Positions 33,131 through 60,009 of a stretch of 64,000 nt of DNA are shown piece after piece (the stretch's first letter is position 1; every line of letters begins with the position of its first letter). Origin of the DNA: Heliocidaris erythrogramma. Its lineage: Eukaryota; Echinodermata; Echinoidea; Camarodonta; Echinometridae. The stretch lies in NCBI GenBank assembly GCA_025617745.1, contig CM046872.1:558001-622000 (forward strand). Reading direction: 5' to 3'. The notes beneath the pieces were generated by a model. That model was not told the DNA's origin. It worked only from the letters and a program-made list of their open reading frames with translations, and did no database searches. The position numbers were made by a program, and so were the translations under genes.

Positions 33131-33644
33131 GAAGAGAGAGAAGGGTGGAAGCAGACAGATGATTAGAAAAACTATAGCGGTAATGTGTGAAAATAAATAT
33201 AAATGATTCAAAAGGGTCAGTTGTCATTGCCATCATCATTCATTTGTAAATAAAACGCACCATCCGTGGCTTCCTTTAAAAGAAAAGAAGATGTTGCTCA
33301 CTTGCTATGGAATTGATTGCTTATCATACAAAGTTATGAGGAATAAGTATAATAGAATCATGTAAAACACAGAAACAATAAAATGTAAAATATGATCCTT
33401 TACAGTGTATTAATTAGAATTTAAGAGTATAGCCTACCAATATCCAGGAATGGTATTTTTGTGCCTTGTGTTCACCATTTGTACCTAACCCCTATTTTCT
33501 TCCAAAAAGTACCTTTTTTCTTCTTTGTGCCGTCCCCCCCCCCCCCCCCCCCCCCAATCATTGAAAGAAGTCCCGCGCTGCCTCTGGAGATAACCGTACT
33601 ATGATATATGTACGGTCGTGTGTTAATAGTGGGGTAGCTGTAGG

Positions 33645-33910
33645 CACTATGAACATGGCGAACAAAGAAGCGGACAAAATATACAGCTCCTCATTGTACT
33701 TTCCACAATTGCCCTGGTAGACAAAAGAACTTCCCTTCATTGCTATTATGTAAAAATATGTAGAACAGGTGTCATATGCATATTCATCTGTTCTACTTAT
33801 TTTACATAATAGCAATGAAGGCATGTTCTATTGTCTACCAGAGCTATTGTGGAGGGTACAATGAGGAGCTGTATATTTTGTCCGCTCTCTTTGTCATCGT
33901 GTTCATAGTG
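33645..33910. repeat. Large palindrome upstream of the MCT-like gene
   Basis: Arms of about 120 bases (33645-33765 and 33790-33910) are inverted copies, running from CACTATGAAC inwards through GCGGACAAAATATACAGC and TTCATTGCTATTATGTAAAA to a short loop. It ends about 530 bases before the MCT start codon. It is either a hairpin MITE or a hairpin-forming locus. No target duplication is obvious. Confidence 0.8.
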
Positions 33911-34439
33911 AGGGTGTACCATTGATCATGTTGATGAAATACCTCATTACTGTTGTTTCCAGTATGAACCCACTTATACATGTACAAGCTTATCTGAAGA
34001 TAACCTTGTACTCCAGACTAGCTTTTACGGGTGAATAGGCTTCAATAGCTTTTGTGTGTATTAGCGGGCCTTTTTCCAGTCTAGATCATTCATACATGAG
34101 AGGAAAATAATTATTTAAAATTTAACTTTCAACTCTGAAGAGTCCCTGAATCAGGTAATCTAGAAAATCTTAGAAAATCAAATCTTGCTTAGAGTAATTT
34201 TGCTGTCTGTTTTTGACTGCTGCAACAGTAAATGTTGGACACAGTCCCACATAGGCAAGGGCCTATGAGTGGTACGAACCACACTTTCAACGCTTCAGAA
34301 AGGGCACACAGCACGTGTTAACTTGAAGCACAACAAATCTCTCGACGAAAAATTTACCTAGCAACAACACTGACGGTACTACAAAATTTTGCACAAACCT
34401 GTAAAGTAACTGTAACACGCCCGAGATTGAAAAACGAAG

Positions 34440-48354
<13,915 letters not shown>

Positions 48355-48783
48355 TGAACAAGAAAGGACAAAATGGAACTCAAAGTTGACGTAAATAGTA
48401 TTATAGTTATGGAGGATTTTGTCAATATTTTTGCTTGAGTGAAATGATTATTCTTAACATAAAGGCTTTTACATCATGTATGTATTCATTCAGTGCTATT
48501 ACTACTAGAAATGTCGAGGCTTAGAGTCTGCGCATGAGCATGAAGCTCATTGTACCATACATTACAGGTCACGTAGTCACAAAAGTCACGTAATCAACGA
48601 AAACCAACGGTACAATATTCATGTGAAAATAATCAAAGGGTAAACAAAGCTAATAGAGCCCCTATCTCATGGGGTGTGGTTATTCAAAAGTGCACAAAGT
48701 TGGGCCTTTGGCAAGTTTAACCTCACGATTTTTTTTACCTCTGTTATCAATTTTACATTGATTAATTATCTTTGTAAAGCAGG

Positions 48784-48850
48784 AGGGAAAGAGAGAGAGA
48801 GAGGGAGAATTAGAGAAGAGAGTCTGAAAGAGAGAAGGGGGGGGGGGGGG
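48784..48850 (+). repeat. GA-rich microsatellite and G tract
   Basis: AGAGAG repeat followed by about thirteen G, in the likely 3' UTR or flank of the MCT-like gene. Confidence 0.8.
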
Positions 48851-49170
48851 CTTCATTAAACCAGTTAGTTCGTCGCGCGTCTGCATGGCTAAATAGACGC
48901 GACATAAAAGAAGGCTGAGGAGCAGCGATATTGTACATCTGTAGGCTACATGAATTGGAGACATAGATAGGAGGGGTAAAATGAGTGTCACGGGAGGGGT
49001 AACAAATGAACGCAGCTCTCCCCCGAGTTGTTTCATGAATTACGTTCCCCTCATCCATATTTCCTGATGTAGTCATGACCGCAGTGTGGGTATATAAAGC
49101 CCGAATCAGTGAGGTCATTTGGAGTTTAAGATCAAGAGATCTAGATTGAGGTTAGCGTCGAGGTAACTGG

Positions 49171-49176
49171 AATAAA
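49171..49176 (+). terminator. Possible poly(A) signal for the MCT-like gene
   Basis: An AATAAA about 817 bases after the stop, upstream of the mariner MITE. Position alone supports it; no cleavage-site evidence. Confidence 0.25.
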
Positions 49177-49242
49177 GTCTGCACTGTGAACATGCTGAAT
49201 CCGATTTTTTGTTCATCAGGATTTATTCATCAAAATCGTATA

Positions 49243-49452
49243 CAGCCATGGAAAAAAATTATTAGACCAAGAATGGTTACTGAAAGTGTTCTATTTTTGG
49301 TAAGAAGGAAATAAAATATCATAAAAGCAAGGTACAATTGCTGGAATCTGTTATTCAATGAAATACAAAGACAAATCATTTTCATTAGTTTGTATGCATA
49401 TTGTAGTACCTTTATTACAGAAGCTTGGTCTAATATTTTTTTTCCAGGGCTG
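49243..49452. mobile_element. Tc1/mariner MITE (210 bp)
   Basis: TA on both sides (49241-49242 and 49453-49454). The ends CAGCCATGGAAAAAAATTAT and, inverted, CAGCCCTGGAAAAAAAATAT continue into TTAGACCAAG. No transposase. Confidence 0.9.
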
Positions 49453-50579
49453 TATGTACACAACTAAAAATAGGCACATTTCCACGAGAACGATTTGATA
49501 TAGGCCTACATGTAGTTGCAGTCTCTTTACGTCATGTACGTGACAATAACGAAGAAAATAGGGAATTCATATTTTCATTCACCTGCCCGCCCCCCGCCCA
49601 TCCCCCTCCTCACAACCGCCTGCTCTGTATCTATCACACTGAAACGTCAATATGATTTTATATTGTGTTTTGTCGACTCTGTTTTTATTTATTCTATAAA
49701 GTTCGATGTCGCTTTTGTTGTGTCTGCCAGGGGATCAAGACACAGGAAACAAGATAATCATTCGGGAGAGCCCGCAAAGAGGTAAAAAGAAAGCCCCATT
49801 GTTAATTACTAATCGAACCCGTGCTAGTGATTCGAGGTCTCGTGTGTGTGCTACTTTGAGAAAATTCGCGGCGAAACTAAGGGACTTGATAAAAGTGTGA
49901 ATGTAGAGAAAGGGGATAGAACATGACCAGGGAAATGAAATATTAGGAGATAATTTCGACTTCAGCAGCAATGGCACCTTATCGATAACAATGTTTGGGT
50001 TTTGGCCTGTCAATATTCTTAAATCCCATGCAGAAGGGGGTTGGAGTTTGAAGTGAAGGAGGTATTGGTCACTGCTCAAATCGCGTTTACGCAGGACTAT
50101 GGCCGCCACGATCGCGATCTTTCTCCTCAAACCAGCAGTTGAAGATAAGCTAACAAATTATGATGTAGAAGTTCATTTGGACAGTGTGAATGGTATCAGT
50201 TCTTGAAAAGTGCTACGGATGTTTTTGAGTTGGTCATCGACAGAAATTTCTCAAGAGTTAGTAAATTTCTCTTGGAGTCGGAGTACTTTGTCTTGTAAAG
50301 CAACAACCTACGACATATTTGGTATGACTTGCTTTTAGCTCATTCTGACCTTCGAATAGTAGCTGGATGATTTTTTAATTTTGTGCAAAAAGGAAATACA
50401 TCTCTTGATAGAAAACTCTTGATTTTTTAAAGGATCTACTGTCTTAATTTTTATTACATAATTTTCTGGAGAAGGCGTTGAACGATATACAAAATTTATC
50501 AAGTGATTTGACAGCGTGTCAAACTGGACAGCCCCTATTGGAAACTGGAACCTATTGGACACAACTGTATACTATCTCC

Positions 50580-51797
50580 ATGATGTCTAGGTCATTGAAA
50601 GTATGTGGAAAGCCATTTCATCTTATATCTACAATGCTTTTGCTGATCGTTATGGTGAATTTCTATGATGCCGTGAATGTGAAAGTACTAGATGATAGTG
50701 AGAGCGATCTTGGAAGAAGTCCGGTCAGTGAAGAGCATGATGGCCGTCGTCAAGGCAACACTGATGCAGTTTCTGGAAGCGACGGCGGTGAAATATGGAA
50801 AGTACGGCTTCGGGACCAAATTTTGACAATGGGGCGTCGAGTTCGTAACGCAAGAAGGGTCCATGCAGTTGATGATGTTGGTCAGGACTGGAATGATCAC
50901 GACATCGTGCCCTTGATCGTTCCCGATGGTTGTGAGAAGGACTTACAGCTGCTGATCTTAGTTGCGTCCTCGCCCGGGAATGTTGGCCGGAGAAACACCA
51001 TTCGCCAGACGTGGGCTCGTGATACAAGCCTTGGAAAACGTCCTCGCTACAGAACAGTGTTTGCTATGGGTGGGACTGGTCTCAACGACTCGTTAGCAAA
51101 CAGACTAGCCAGAGAAAGCGACAAATATCAAGACATGCTTGTTGGAAATTACGTCGACACATATCGGAACCTGACGGTCAAAGTCTTACATGGACTGACG
51201 TGGACCTTACGATCTTGCAAACCAAAGTACCTTCTGAAGACAGACGACGATTGTTTTGTAGATTCGGACATTCTCGCTAATGACCTAATCGCTATAGATG
51301 CATCTAGTCGGAACAAGACGCGGCTGTACGTTGGTTACAGGAGAATGAAGTCTGTGGTAGTCCGCAATACCAGTAGCCGGTGGTACGTTTCACCGAAGGA
51401 CTATCCTTTTGTGGTATACCCGCCATACGCAAGTGGCTTTGGATACATTCTATCATCCCAAACGCTTGAAGATATCGTTGAAATTGCAGCGGATCAGAAT
51501 CTGTTCCCTGTTGAAGACGCGTTTGTCGGCGTCTTGGCAGCGCGAGCAAATATACCCCTGGTTACCTCATCGAAATTTGTTCTTCCACCTGAAGGAAACA
51601 CAACCGTCCTACCGATTCTTTGTCAACGGCCTTACGTCGTGCATGACATGACCCGCGTAGGTGCCCAGATACTGCACCACCAAAACGCGATGGACAGTAG
51701 AACTTGCAGGAAAACCAACTTGGTTTTAAGCATCACTGGCGTGAGGGGTAGAGCCTCACAAACTGCTCTTTTTAATCATATCCAAAACGAGACTTGA
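50580..51797 (+). CDS. Beta-1,3-galactosyltransferase-like protein (GT31)
   Basis: From the ATG at 50580 the protein has 405 residues; the frame is open further upstream but without another ATG. A signal anchor (FHLISTMLLLIVMVNFY, about residues 13-29) predicts a type II Golgi enzyme. GT31 motifs occur in order: RRNTIRQTWARD, TVFAMGG, NYVDTYRNLTVKVL, the metal-binding KTDDDCFVD, YPPYASGFGYIL and PVEDAFVG. It would transfer galactose, or a related sugar such as GlcNAc, in a beta-1,3 linkage to glycoprotein or glycolipid chains; donor and acceptor cannot be told. Five potential N-glycosylation sites are visible. It is a single exon, typical of many B3GALT genes. A 5' non-coding exon is possible. 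The MCT-like gene lies about 2.2 kb upstream on the same strand, with no sign of a functional link. Confidence 0.9.
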   Translation: MMSRSLKVCGKPFHLISTMLLLIVMVNFYDAVNVKVLDDSESDLGRSPVSEEHDGRRQGNTDAVSGSDGGEIWKVRLRDQILTMGRRVRNARRVHAVDDVGQDWNDHDIVPLIVPDGCEKDLQLLILVASSPGNVGRRNTIRQTWARDTSLGKRPRYRTVFAMGGTGLNDSLANRLARESDKYQDMLVGNYVDTYRNLTVKVLHGLTWTLRSCKPKYLLKTDDDCFVDSDILANDLIAIDASSRNKTRLYVGYRRMKSVVVRNTSSRWYVSPKDYPFVVYPPYASGFGYILSSQTLEDIVEIAADQNLFPVEDAFVGVLAARANIPLVTSSKFVLPPEGNTTVLPILCQRPYVVHDMTRVGAQILHHQNAMDSRTCRKTNLVLSITGVRGRASQTALFNHIQNET

Positions 51798-53192
51798 CGC
51801 CAGGATACGTTGATACGTACAAAAGGAGTTACTTCACTGCACTTGGACATGTGATGTTGCAGTGACTTACCGAGTGCTCTCGGAGTTCAGTTGCCATGAT
51901 TTTAATCATGACGTTATTTCTTATTATGGAATCTCGGTGTACATACAATGTGAGATCTCTCATAGCTGTCCATTCGTTTTTATCTACCACGCCTTGTTTC
52001 TAGCCATCCAGATACATGTATATCTGTTTCCCCTGCCTATAAAACCGCATGGACATCACAGTCATGCGTGGTCATTTGAATGACAAAAAGAGTCTACCCG
52101 AAAAAAAGTCTATAATGTTATATGATGACATCAAAGGAGTTGATAATTTCTAAGGTTGGTACTGACTACCAAGTCATTAAAAATAGATGCTTGGTCCAAC
52201 TTATATTGCCCTTGAGTTGCTTTCCTAAAGGTCTTCGTTATCGGCCGGGTGAAGGCAGTAAGTCTAACCATGGACCAGTATAGTACCATGGTCTAATTTA
52301 GATCTTAGTATCATATAACCTTAGATGCAACGATTATCTATTATGTTATTCAAAACACTATATCATACGGAAATTCATTGTGATAGTAATTTTGTTAATC
52401 ATGACGGTAATTTTGTTTATGTACAGGTCTATTCATGTATGAAATAACTGAAGAACCTAAACTGTAAATGTAAATGTAAGAAAACAGAAAAGAAAAAAAA
52501 ACCCTCTTTATTTCATCTGAGTAGCTACTCACGCTTACATCTTCAAAAGATCAGGTCTTTATTCTCTTATTACAGTTATCAGCTAAATCAGTTTCAGTTA
52601 GCGCAATGCATATGGAGTACCTACATACCTGTAGAATCAAAACCTTAGAAGAGGAAAAGTAATTACTGCTAGCCCAACTACTGTGTTGGTTACTCGTACG
52701 TTACATAATTTGGAGAAAACATAAATTACAAAGAGGTCTTAAATGAAAAGTGTGCTAATAATTATGAGGCTTTCATGAAAACTGATTTTACCCTTTTTAA
52801 AGAACCATGCTAGGGGGACTCGGTGACAACTGAAAATTACTGGGCCCATCATGCTTACAGATTTCACAGGAATAATGGTTACTCACGTTACATTTTGTCC
52901 ATGAGATAGCAGCAGCTTTAGTGTCATTCTAGCTTGCATGCCTTAGGTTCTTATTTGTGTTTTTCAATGAAAACTGATCAATGTACATTTAAGATTAATT
53001 TTTATATATATCCTGGAAAAAAACTTTGGATATTCTACTCCCAGATAAGTAATTTAAAAATGCACAATTTATATGATTAAAAGGTGCAAAAATAAATGAT
53101 TTTTACCATTCTCCAACTTTTGATAATTTTGTCTTAAAGTAAACCACAGATGATAAGTTTACCAATGTTTTTCCAAGTTTCTGCAATTATGT

Positions 53193-53193
<1 letters not shown>
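51798..53193. other. Downstream flank, no gene seen
   Basis: AT-rich. A small hairpin around 52268-52294 (ACCATGG...CCATGGT) is the only structure noted. No clear coding frame. Confidence 0.6.

Positions 53194-53223
<30 letters not shown>
53194..53223 (+). repeat. (CA)n microsatellite
   Basis: About 15 CA dinucleotides. Confidence 0.95.
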
Positions 53224-53226
<3 letters not shown>

Positions 53227-53244
53227 AAGATTGATAGCTATTAA

Positions 53245-53627
53245 CCTGGTGACAGATAAGGTTGAGTTCTGGTCATGAAATTGAATTGTGAAAGAACCCG
53301 TCTCAAAATAAATGGGAAAGGTTGATTATATAGCACATAAGAATTGGTGTAAGGTTTCGGAATCACCAAAATGATGAGAAATAGACTCTTTCCTTCTGAG
53401 AGTCACATGCACTGCACGCAGATATATATATATATATATATGAGACTACACAAATGTTCGGACCGAACATTTCAGCTGTTTCTTGTCATATTTTGAATGT
53501 GCGGGCATTTGAAGAGCAATCCTTTTCAGGGGACATATCTACTGTGATAATCTTCCAAGCTAACATAATAAGAATGAGAAAGCTCACCGTTGATTTTTTT
53601 TACCTTTTCCAGAACTCAAGCTTCCCT
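53245..53627. mobile_element. TTAA-type MITE, GTTGAGTTCTGG family, copy 1
   Basis: Ends near AAGGTTGAGTTCTGGTCATG and CCAGAACTCAAGCTTCCCT. TTAA occurs at both edges (53241-53244 and 53628-53631). The middle matches the copy at 60010 in inverted orientation. The left boundary is uncertain by a few bases. Confidence 0.7.
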
Positions 53628-53631
53628 TTAA

Positions 53632-55140
53632 AGTGAAATACCAAATTTGAATTCTAAGGTCCATGTTAACCAACCCGTGGAATTCCCCTTATGTGTCTGC
53701 AGCCTTTAAAGAGAATGACGTGGAAATGTGTTAAACACTTTAATTCCTATCTGGAAAATATAGTTAGAATGACAAGGATTGGTGTTGAAATGCCCTCATA
53801 TTCTAAACTTGAATAAATGAGTTTATAACTTTGGTCCGAATTTTCAGGACACACATTTTTGCAGTTAAATTATGCACTATCTGTGGCCAGTGTTTGTTTG
53901 CAATCTATAGTATAGCAAGACTAAGTCATTTTATAATCATCTTGATAACTCCAAAACATCACAATACACAATACTTTTTCATATTCCATAATCAGCAATT
54001 CGGAGTAAATTCTAGACACTGCCTTCCAGAATTCAATTGCATGGTCAGTACTCAATTTTCTTTAATCAATCAATCACGGTCAACGCTTACAGAATTATTG
54101 GTTGGCCCCCATAATGAGTGACACGAGGAACCAAAGCCTCGCCTAACCTTCTCTGATGAGTGTCAGTCTTTAACCCATTAGGCTTATATCCAAACTGTTG
54201 ACCGCAACACACACACAAGCCACTAATTGCAGCATAATGTCTTATGGTGTTACCGTATTATCTACAGTGCCAGATTCTTTGACCGAGAACGGGGAGGGGC
54301 ACAAATATTTGTCAGAAATTCTTGACAACCGCCCCCCCCCCCCCGCCAAAAAAAAGCAAACAAAACATTAATGCTCGCACATTCTAAAGGTGATAGGCAG
54401 GGTTATTAAAATTGCCTTCAGTTGATTTTTTGAAATGTAGTTTTTATCGTGTTTAAAGTAAATCGTAATGTTTCTGAAATTTCCACTGGAAATGTGTCAT
54501 CTTTTGCCCTCGATGAAGAAAAACGTAAACTGTATTTATGAAATGGAGTGACCGTATCAAAATAAATCATTAGTACAAGAATGTAAGACCAGATATGGAG
54601 AGGTAAAATATACATAGAGAGTTTACTGCGTGCTATAGAGTTTTGAAATACATTATGGTAGCTGGGCAAGAGATCGATGCAAAAGAAAAGGAAGACGACT
54701 AATACAGAGAGAGAGAGAGAGAGAGAGAGATTAGGTGACATAGTAAAATTATGGGACAAAGACAAAATATTTAAAAAAGACAGTGGATATATCTGCAGTG
54801 AGAGTGAGAATAAGAGAGATGTGATATAGAGAGCAAAATTTTAAAAAAATGCGAATAAAGATGGATATAACTATGTGCAGTGAGTGAGAGAGAGAGAGAT
54901 AAAGGGAGATAGAAAGAGAAATAAGGAGGGGAGGGGGCATACTTCCATGTAGATTGGATAGGTATATGCGTACCCTACACGGTCTAAATATATTTTGACG
55001 GTAACAAAAGAGTGCATCAACCATAGATCAATATTTACCGGAAGTCTCATTATCAATTCGCTTATTCATCCAAGACATTTCCTTACCGTTGTCTATCCCC
55101 AGGACAGCAGAGCATAGTCATCAGGATTACATCATACCCT
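53632..55140. other. Intergenic, no gene seen
   Basis: AT-rich with GA-repeat tracts near 54706-54731 and 54882-54935, whose complements give serine/leucine-rich artefact frames. The 96-codon frame at 53831-54121 is unrecognised. Confidence 0.6.
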
Positions 55141-55937
55141 AAGGCCCCCTTTACACCGGAGGAAGTTCCCGCTACGTCCTTGAAATTAAAAAAAAAATGC
55201 CTAGGACGTAGCGCCAACTTCGTTGTTTTCGAAAAATGTGAAATCGTCCCGTGCATGCTACGTTCGCGCCACGTCCTTACTAAGTTCATGCTGCGTTGGT
55301 GGTGTTCCCACTGAGTTTATTGTGCGCGCAGACGCGGTCCGTGCGGCGTCGAAACGGTTCTCGCTACGTTCTCGCTACGTCCGAGCTACGTCCGAGCAGA
55401 TTGCAGCCATTTGATGGAGAAGAAGCACATTGTGCGTATGCATATCCATGACTTGAATAGAACTGATAGCAATTGGGACTTGAACTCGGCATTTATACCC
55501 TTTTCCCCGCCATGTACGTGCCTTGGACTTGCCATGAAAGTGTACAGTGCAGTAATAACGTAGCAAGCACTTCCGTAACGTAGAGTGGACGTAACGCGGG
55601 CGTAAAGAGGACGTAGCGACAACTGCATATGCGTAGTGGCCGCGGAGTAGACATGGACGGAGTTGTTGCTACGTTCTTTCCGTGTCCGCTACGTCTATGC
55701 TACTTCGATGAAGCTGTTAGTAGGTCCTAAGAAGGTCCTTACTGCGTCATTACTACGCACTGTTCAGACGGCGCTCCCGCTACGTGGACTTTGGACTTGT
55801 TCAAAGTCCACGTAGCGGAAAATCGGTCTCCGGAGACCATGCAGACTATGCCACGTCAATAACAGTTCTCGCTACGCCCTCAGTACGCTGTAGCAGTTCC
55901 CACTGCGTCATGGCCATAGCGTTGGTGTAAAGGGGTT
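55141..55937. mobile_element. TIR element with GCTACGTCC modules (~0.8 kb)
   Basis: Ends CCCCTTTACACC (55146) and GGTGTAAAGGGG (to 55936). The interior repeats GCTACGTCC-type words in both orientations and contains a perfect 16-bp hairpin (55777-55792 with 55803-55818). Non-autonomous, superfamily unclear. Confidence 0.7.
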
Positions 55938-56316
55938 ATAAAAACTAGATATAAGTGATCTGGATTTTTCAACAAAAACACTCAGTGCTAGACACATTAG
56001 AAAGCCTTTGTCTTTGAATTCTGGCAATGACCAACAAAAACGAAAAATTAAACATATATATCCTATACGGCATATAGCCCTCCCCGTGTATCGTTTTCAA
56101 TATATTCCCCCTTGCTTCCATTAGCACCCCACTCTCCCTATCTTTCCATCTCCATTTCTCTCTCTCTCATCCTTCGTCATCCTTCCCTCGCTCATTAATT
56201 CTTGCTCTCACAAAACAAAACAGTTGTGCACACAAGTACAAACATACACAGACAAGCTCCACGCCAATTTGAGAAATATTGTCATGTTTTGTTTATTCCC
56301 CCCTTCTCCTCACTCT

Positions 56317-56320
<4 letters not shown>

Positions 56321-56381
<61 letters not shown>

Positions 56382-56382
56382 A
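56321..56382 (+). repeat. (CT)n microsatellite
   Basis: About 30 CT dinucleotides with one interruption. Confidence 0.95.
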
Positions 56383-56770
56383 ATCCCCCGTCTTTCACCA
56401 TTGCCATCCTCGCCAATTATTCTTGCTCTCACAAAACAAAACAAACGTACACAAAACTACAAAAACAGACAAATTCTTACCAATTAGAGAAACATTTATT
56501 GTCATGCGCTCTGCTGATACAAAATTAGTTACACACAGCTATACGCTTGTAAATGCTTGCACCGAATACAACTTCTTGGTAACAACGTAAAATGGTAATA
56601 ATTGAAAATAAACACTGAATTCATGATTCTCCGCTTAGTACAATGTATTTCTATTCATCTTCCAAATGATTGTGAATCATAATAGCTTTCTTTTTTAAAA
56701 TGTATTTTATTTTTATTTTTATTTTTTTATTTATGACACATGTTTATCTTCTTCCAGAAACATGTATCTA

Positions 56771-57921
56771 CTAGGTGTTACAAAACACATTTCCCACTTT
56801 TGATCCTTAATAGTTCGAAAACTATATATCAGATAACACTGTCATTGATATGAGTAATAGCTGAATAGTGTACAATTTAGTTGGAGGTGATTTGAATATG
56901 AAAGCATAAATAAATTTCATTAAATTTAATCCATGATTAATTTTAAAGTTAGGTTCCAGATTTTGGTCAAATTTTAACCCTCTGTACAAAACTTGAACTT
57001 TACACAGGAAGCAATGATGTGTATGTGAGTGTGTGCTTACAATGACCCTGAACAATGGACATGAATACCACCTTTTCAGAGCTGACCAGGCTTCTGGTCT
57101 CTTGCTCCAAGGCACATGAATGCTTTATTAATAATTCATGATGGATTGCCCTGGGCACTGCTAGTCTGAATTCATGGTAAATGGTAAAATGCATGCACAT
57201 GAAAAAAAGTAAGCACATGTTTCCATGTGCTTGCAACATCATCATCATCATTATCATGATCATCATTGTCGTTATCATTATCATCATCATCACTGTCACT
57301 ATCATGATCATTATTAGCAGCAGCAGCATTATCATCACCATCATAATTATCATCATTTGTTATCATTATCATAATCGTTATCATAATCATGACCTATCAT
57401 TGTCATCATCATCACTATCATCATCATCATCATCATCATCATCGACAACATCAATAACATCAATATTCCTATCCTTTGAATGACTTAATTCACTTCGCAT
57501 TACTTTGATTGCTTCAAAATCCATTAAAATGACATCTCAGTGAAATGACTTTACACAGTTAATACCAGAGGATGAATAAAGACTCGGTGTGATAGTGGAA
57601 TTCCTCATGAATAAATAATAAAGCATTCAGACCCTGGCCATTGTCCAGGACCATTGTCTGGGTGTTAACCGCACACTCCCATACACAATTATTGACCCCT
57701 GTGCAAAGTTAAAGTTTAGTACAGAGGGTTGAAAATAGAGCAAAATCTGAACCCTAACTTAATCTTGAATTTAATGAAACTGATTTATGCTTTCATTTTT
57801 AAATTACCTCCAACAAAATTGTACACTATTCAGCTATTGCTCATATCAATGTCAGGGTTATCTGATATAGTTTTTGAACTATTAAGGATCAAAAGTGGGA
57901 AATGTTTTTTGTAACACCTAG
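56771..57921. mobile_element. C element, whole (fifth copy)
   Basis: Flanked by TA (56769-56770 and 57922-57923) with long inverted ends, CTAGGTGTTACAAAA at the left and its mirror at the right. The ATC core is at 57235-57450. 1151 bp, no nested insertion, the cleanest reference copy with that in unit 3. The Asp-rich frame is broken here. Confidence 0.9.
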
Positions 57922-57923
57922 TA

Positions 57924-60005
57924 GATACATATATGTCAATCGAATCAATTCAACAATATTTAGCATTTTCATGATATTAATATAACAAAACTATTTTTTT
58001 TTCGGTGGGATATGAACAGATATCACTCTTCTCCAAAAGATCCACACTTTCACAAATTTAAGAATGTCTACAAGAATACAGGAAATTACCTCAAAGTCAA
58101 ATCTGGGACTTACAATTCATGATTTAGCTCCTAAACTACGCTAGCGCTATTAAACAAAAATTGTGAACACAAAGCGACACCCTGCGCATTGGCTATCATA
58201 TTGTACACGCTCGTATAAAACAACTTGCGATCAAGAAGGACAAAAAGAGTTGCACTGAAAATGTTAGTTTAAATGGCAAATTAAAAGATTGATTTTAACA
58301 ACCCACTTGAATTTTGCATCCATACACATCATTTTACCATGACTGGTAACATCAACACTTTCAACTTTCAAAGTTTCTCTCGATTTCGAGTTGGAACGTG
58401 AGAATTTGGCAATACAACTCATGTCTCAGAAACAAAGAATGTTTCACATAAAATAAAAAGAATCATCACTATTTATATATTTAAAAACATCATAGATCAA
58501 TGGGGTTGTTTCATGATTTATCATGAACAGTACAGCTTCTGCAACAAGGCAACAAATTTGAATAAATCACTCCAGTATACAAAACACTGACACACCTAGC
58601 ATTACACTGACGAACAAGGTGCTGTATTAACTGAAGTATATATCTGAATGTAAATATTTTTCATGACGGAATATGATGAAGACACAGCCTACATGTAATT
58701 TTGAGCACACACCATTCCACAAAGGACTGAAATATCAACCCTATTAGTCTATGATTACTTGGAATAGACTGGTTCTTTAATGTATACAAATTTATGCGCA
58801 TTTCATCTCTGAGCACCTAGTGACCAGCTTTTAATAATTAACCTGCTTTTTATAAATGAGCCTCCTCATCATTGTCCATGCTTGGAATCCAGTTTGCATA
58901 TGTCCGGCAAAGCTATCAGGTTGTCAAGAACAACCTTTGTTTGAAAGATTTGTATAAAATTTGCATACGTTACCAAGGGGTCTTTTGAATACGTTACCAA
59001 AGGGGTCTTTTGAATACACAGGACAATTATACTAAAGTATTTCTAGTACATTCCATTATTATCATTATGAAAAGGCCTGTATTACTCAGATGCCACAGCG
59101 TGTTTTGTGGTAATGCCCTACAAAAACCATTTCAAAATAGCAAAGGATAAAGCACAATGCATAGCCTTCCTTTTTTATGCCTCTTTTATGTCTCCAAACT
59201 GAAAACATTCAATGCCTGATTATAGACAATCAAAAATTGCATAAGTGTTTGCACATTCTCAACACCATACATTATACAGTACTTCTTTTCTTTGGTGTAA
59301 TATATAATTTGATTGTACAGCGCCATGAGCGTCATACACAATGGATCCTGGCATTATATATATATCCATACTATTATCATTATTTCAAAATGAGTCCTCT
59401 ATAGATGAATTATTTTTGACATCACTTCAAAGTATAATTTATGTTGCAAATAGTCATAACCACCTTCTGAAATCTCAAATTCAGAGTGTTTCTTTGGTAG
59501 CCTCATAAGAAAATATATTTTCAAGTCTTAAATATCAATTTGTAATGATTGCCATTGAAGGTAATCAAATATTTTGATTTCATCAATTCTCACCTAATTT
59601 GATATTACATATAACTACAAAATATATAACACACATGTACAATCATACTGACAAAGGGCTGGCAAAATGACATACATGTAGTTCTTAATGAGGAATCAAT
59701 AAATATAAATGTAGCATAAATCCACAGGACCCAATTATATATGTATTATGAATGAAAAACTGTTTAAATATCAAACTAAAATCAAAATTGGTATACATGA
59801 CACACATTGGTTATTCAATGTCTATTTTTTTTTCAACCACAGCGCTATATTACAAACCATAATACACCATATGAATTCTTGCGTAGAGAGTCAACTTGTC
59901 AAAATTCAATATCAATATCATCATTTATCAAAGCATTCATGGTTAAAATACATTGCACAATTTTCTAATACACTGTCCACTAGTAAATAATGTTGATTAT
60001 GACGG
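57924..60005. other. Intergenic, no gene seen
   Basis: AT-rich. A ~25-bp tandem duplication (TACGTTACCAAGGGGTCTTT) is at 58965-59015. No recognisable frame. Confidence 0.6.
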
Positions 60006-60009
60006 TTAA

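Noticed and set aside
32610-33239. 209-codon minus-strand frame rich in Ser, Leu and Phe
   Set aside because: It is the complement of a purine-rich, homopolymer-filled tract and has no domain.
52268-52294. ACCATGG...CCATGGT hairpin as a terminator or regulatory site downstream of the galactosyltransferase gene
   Set aside because: The arms are only a few bases and animal genes do not end at such hairpins.
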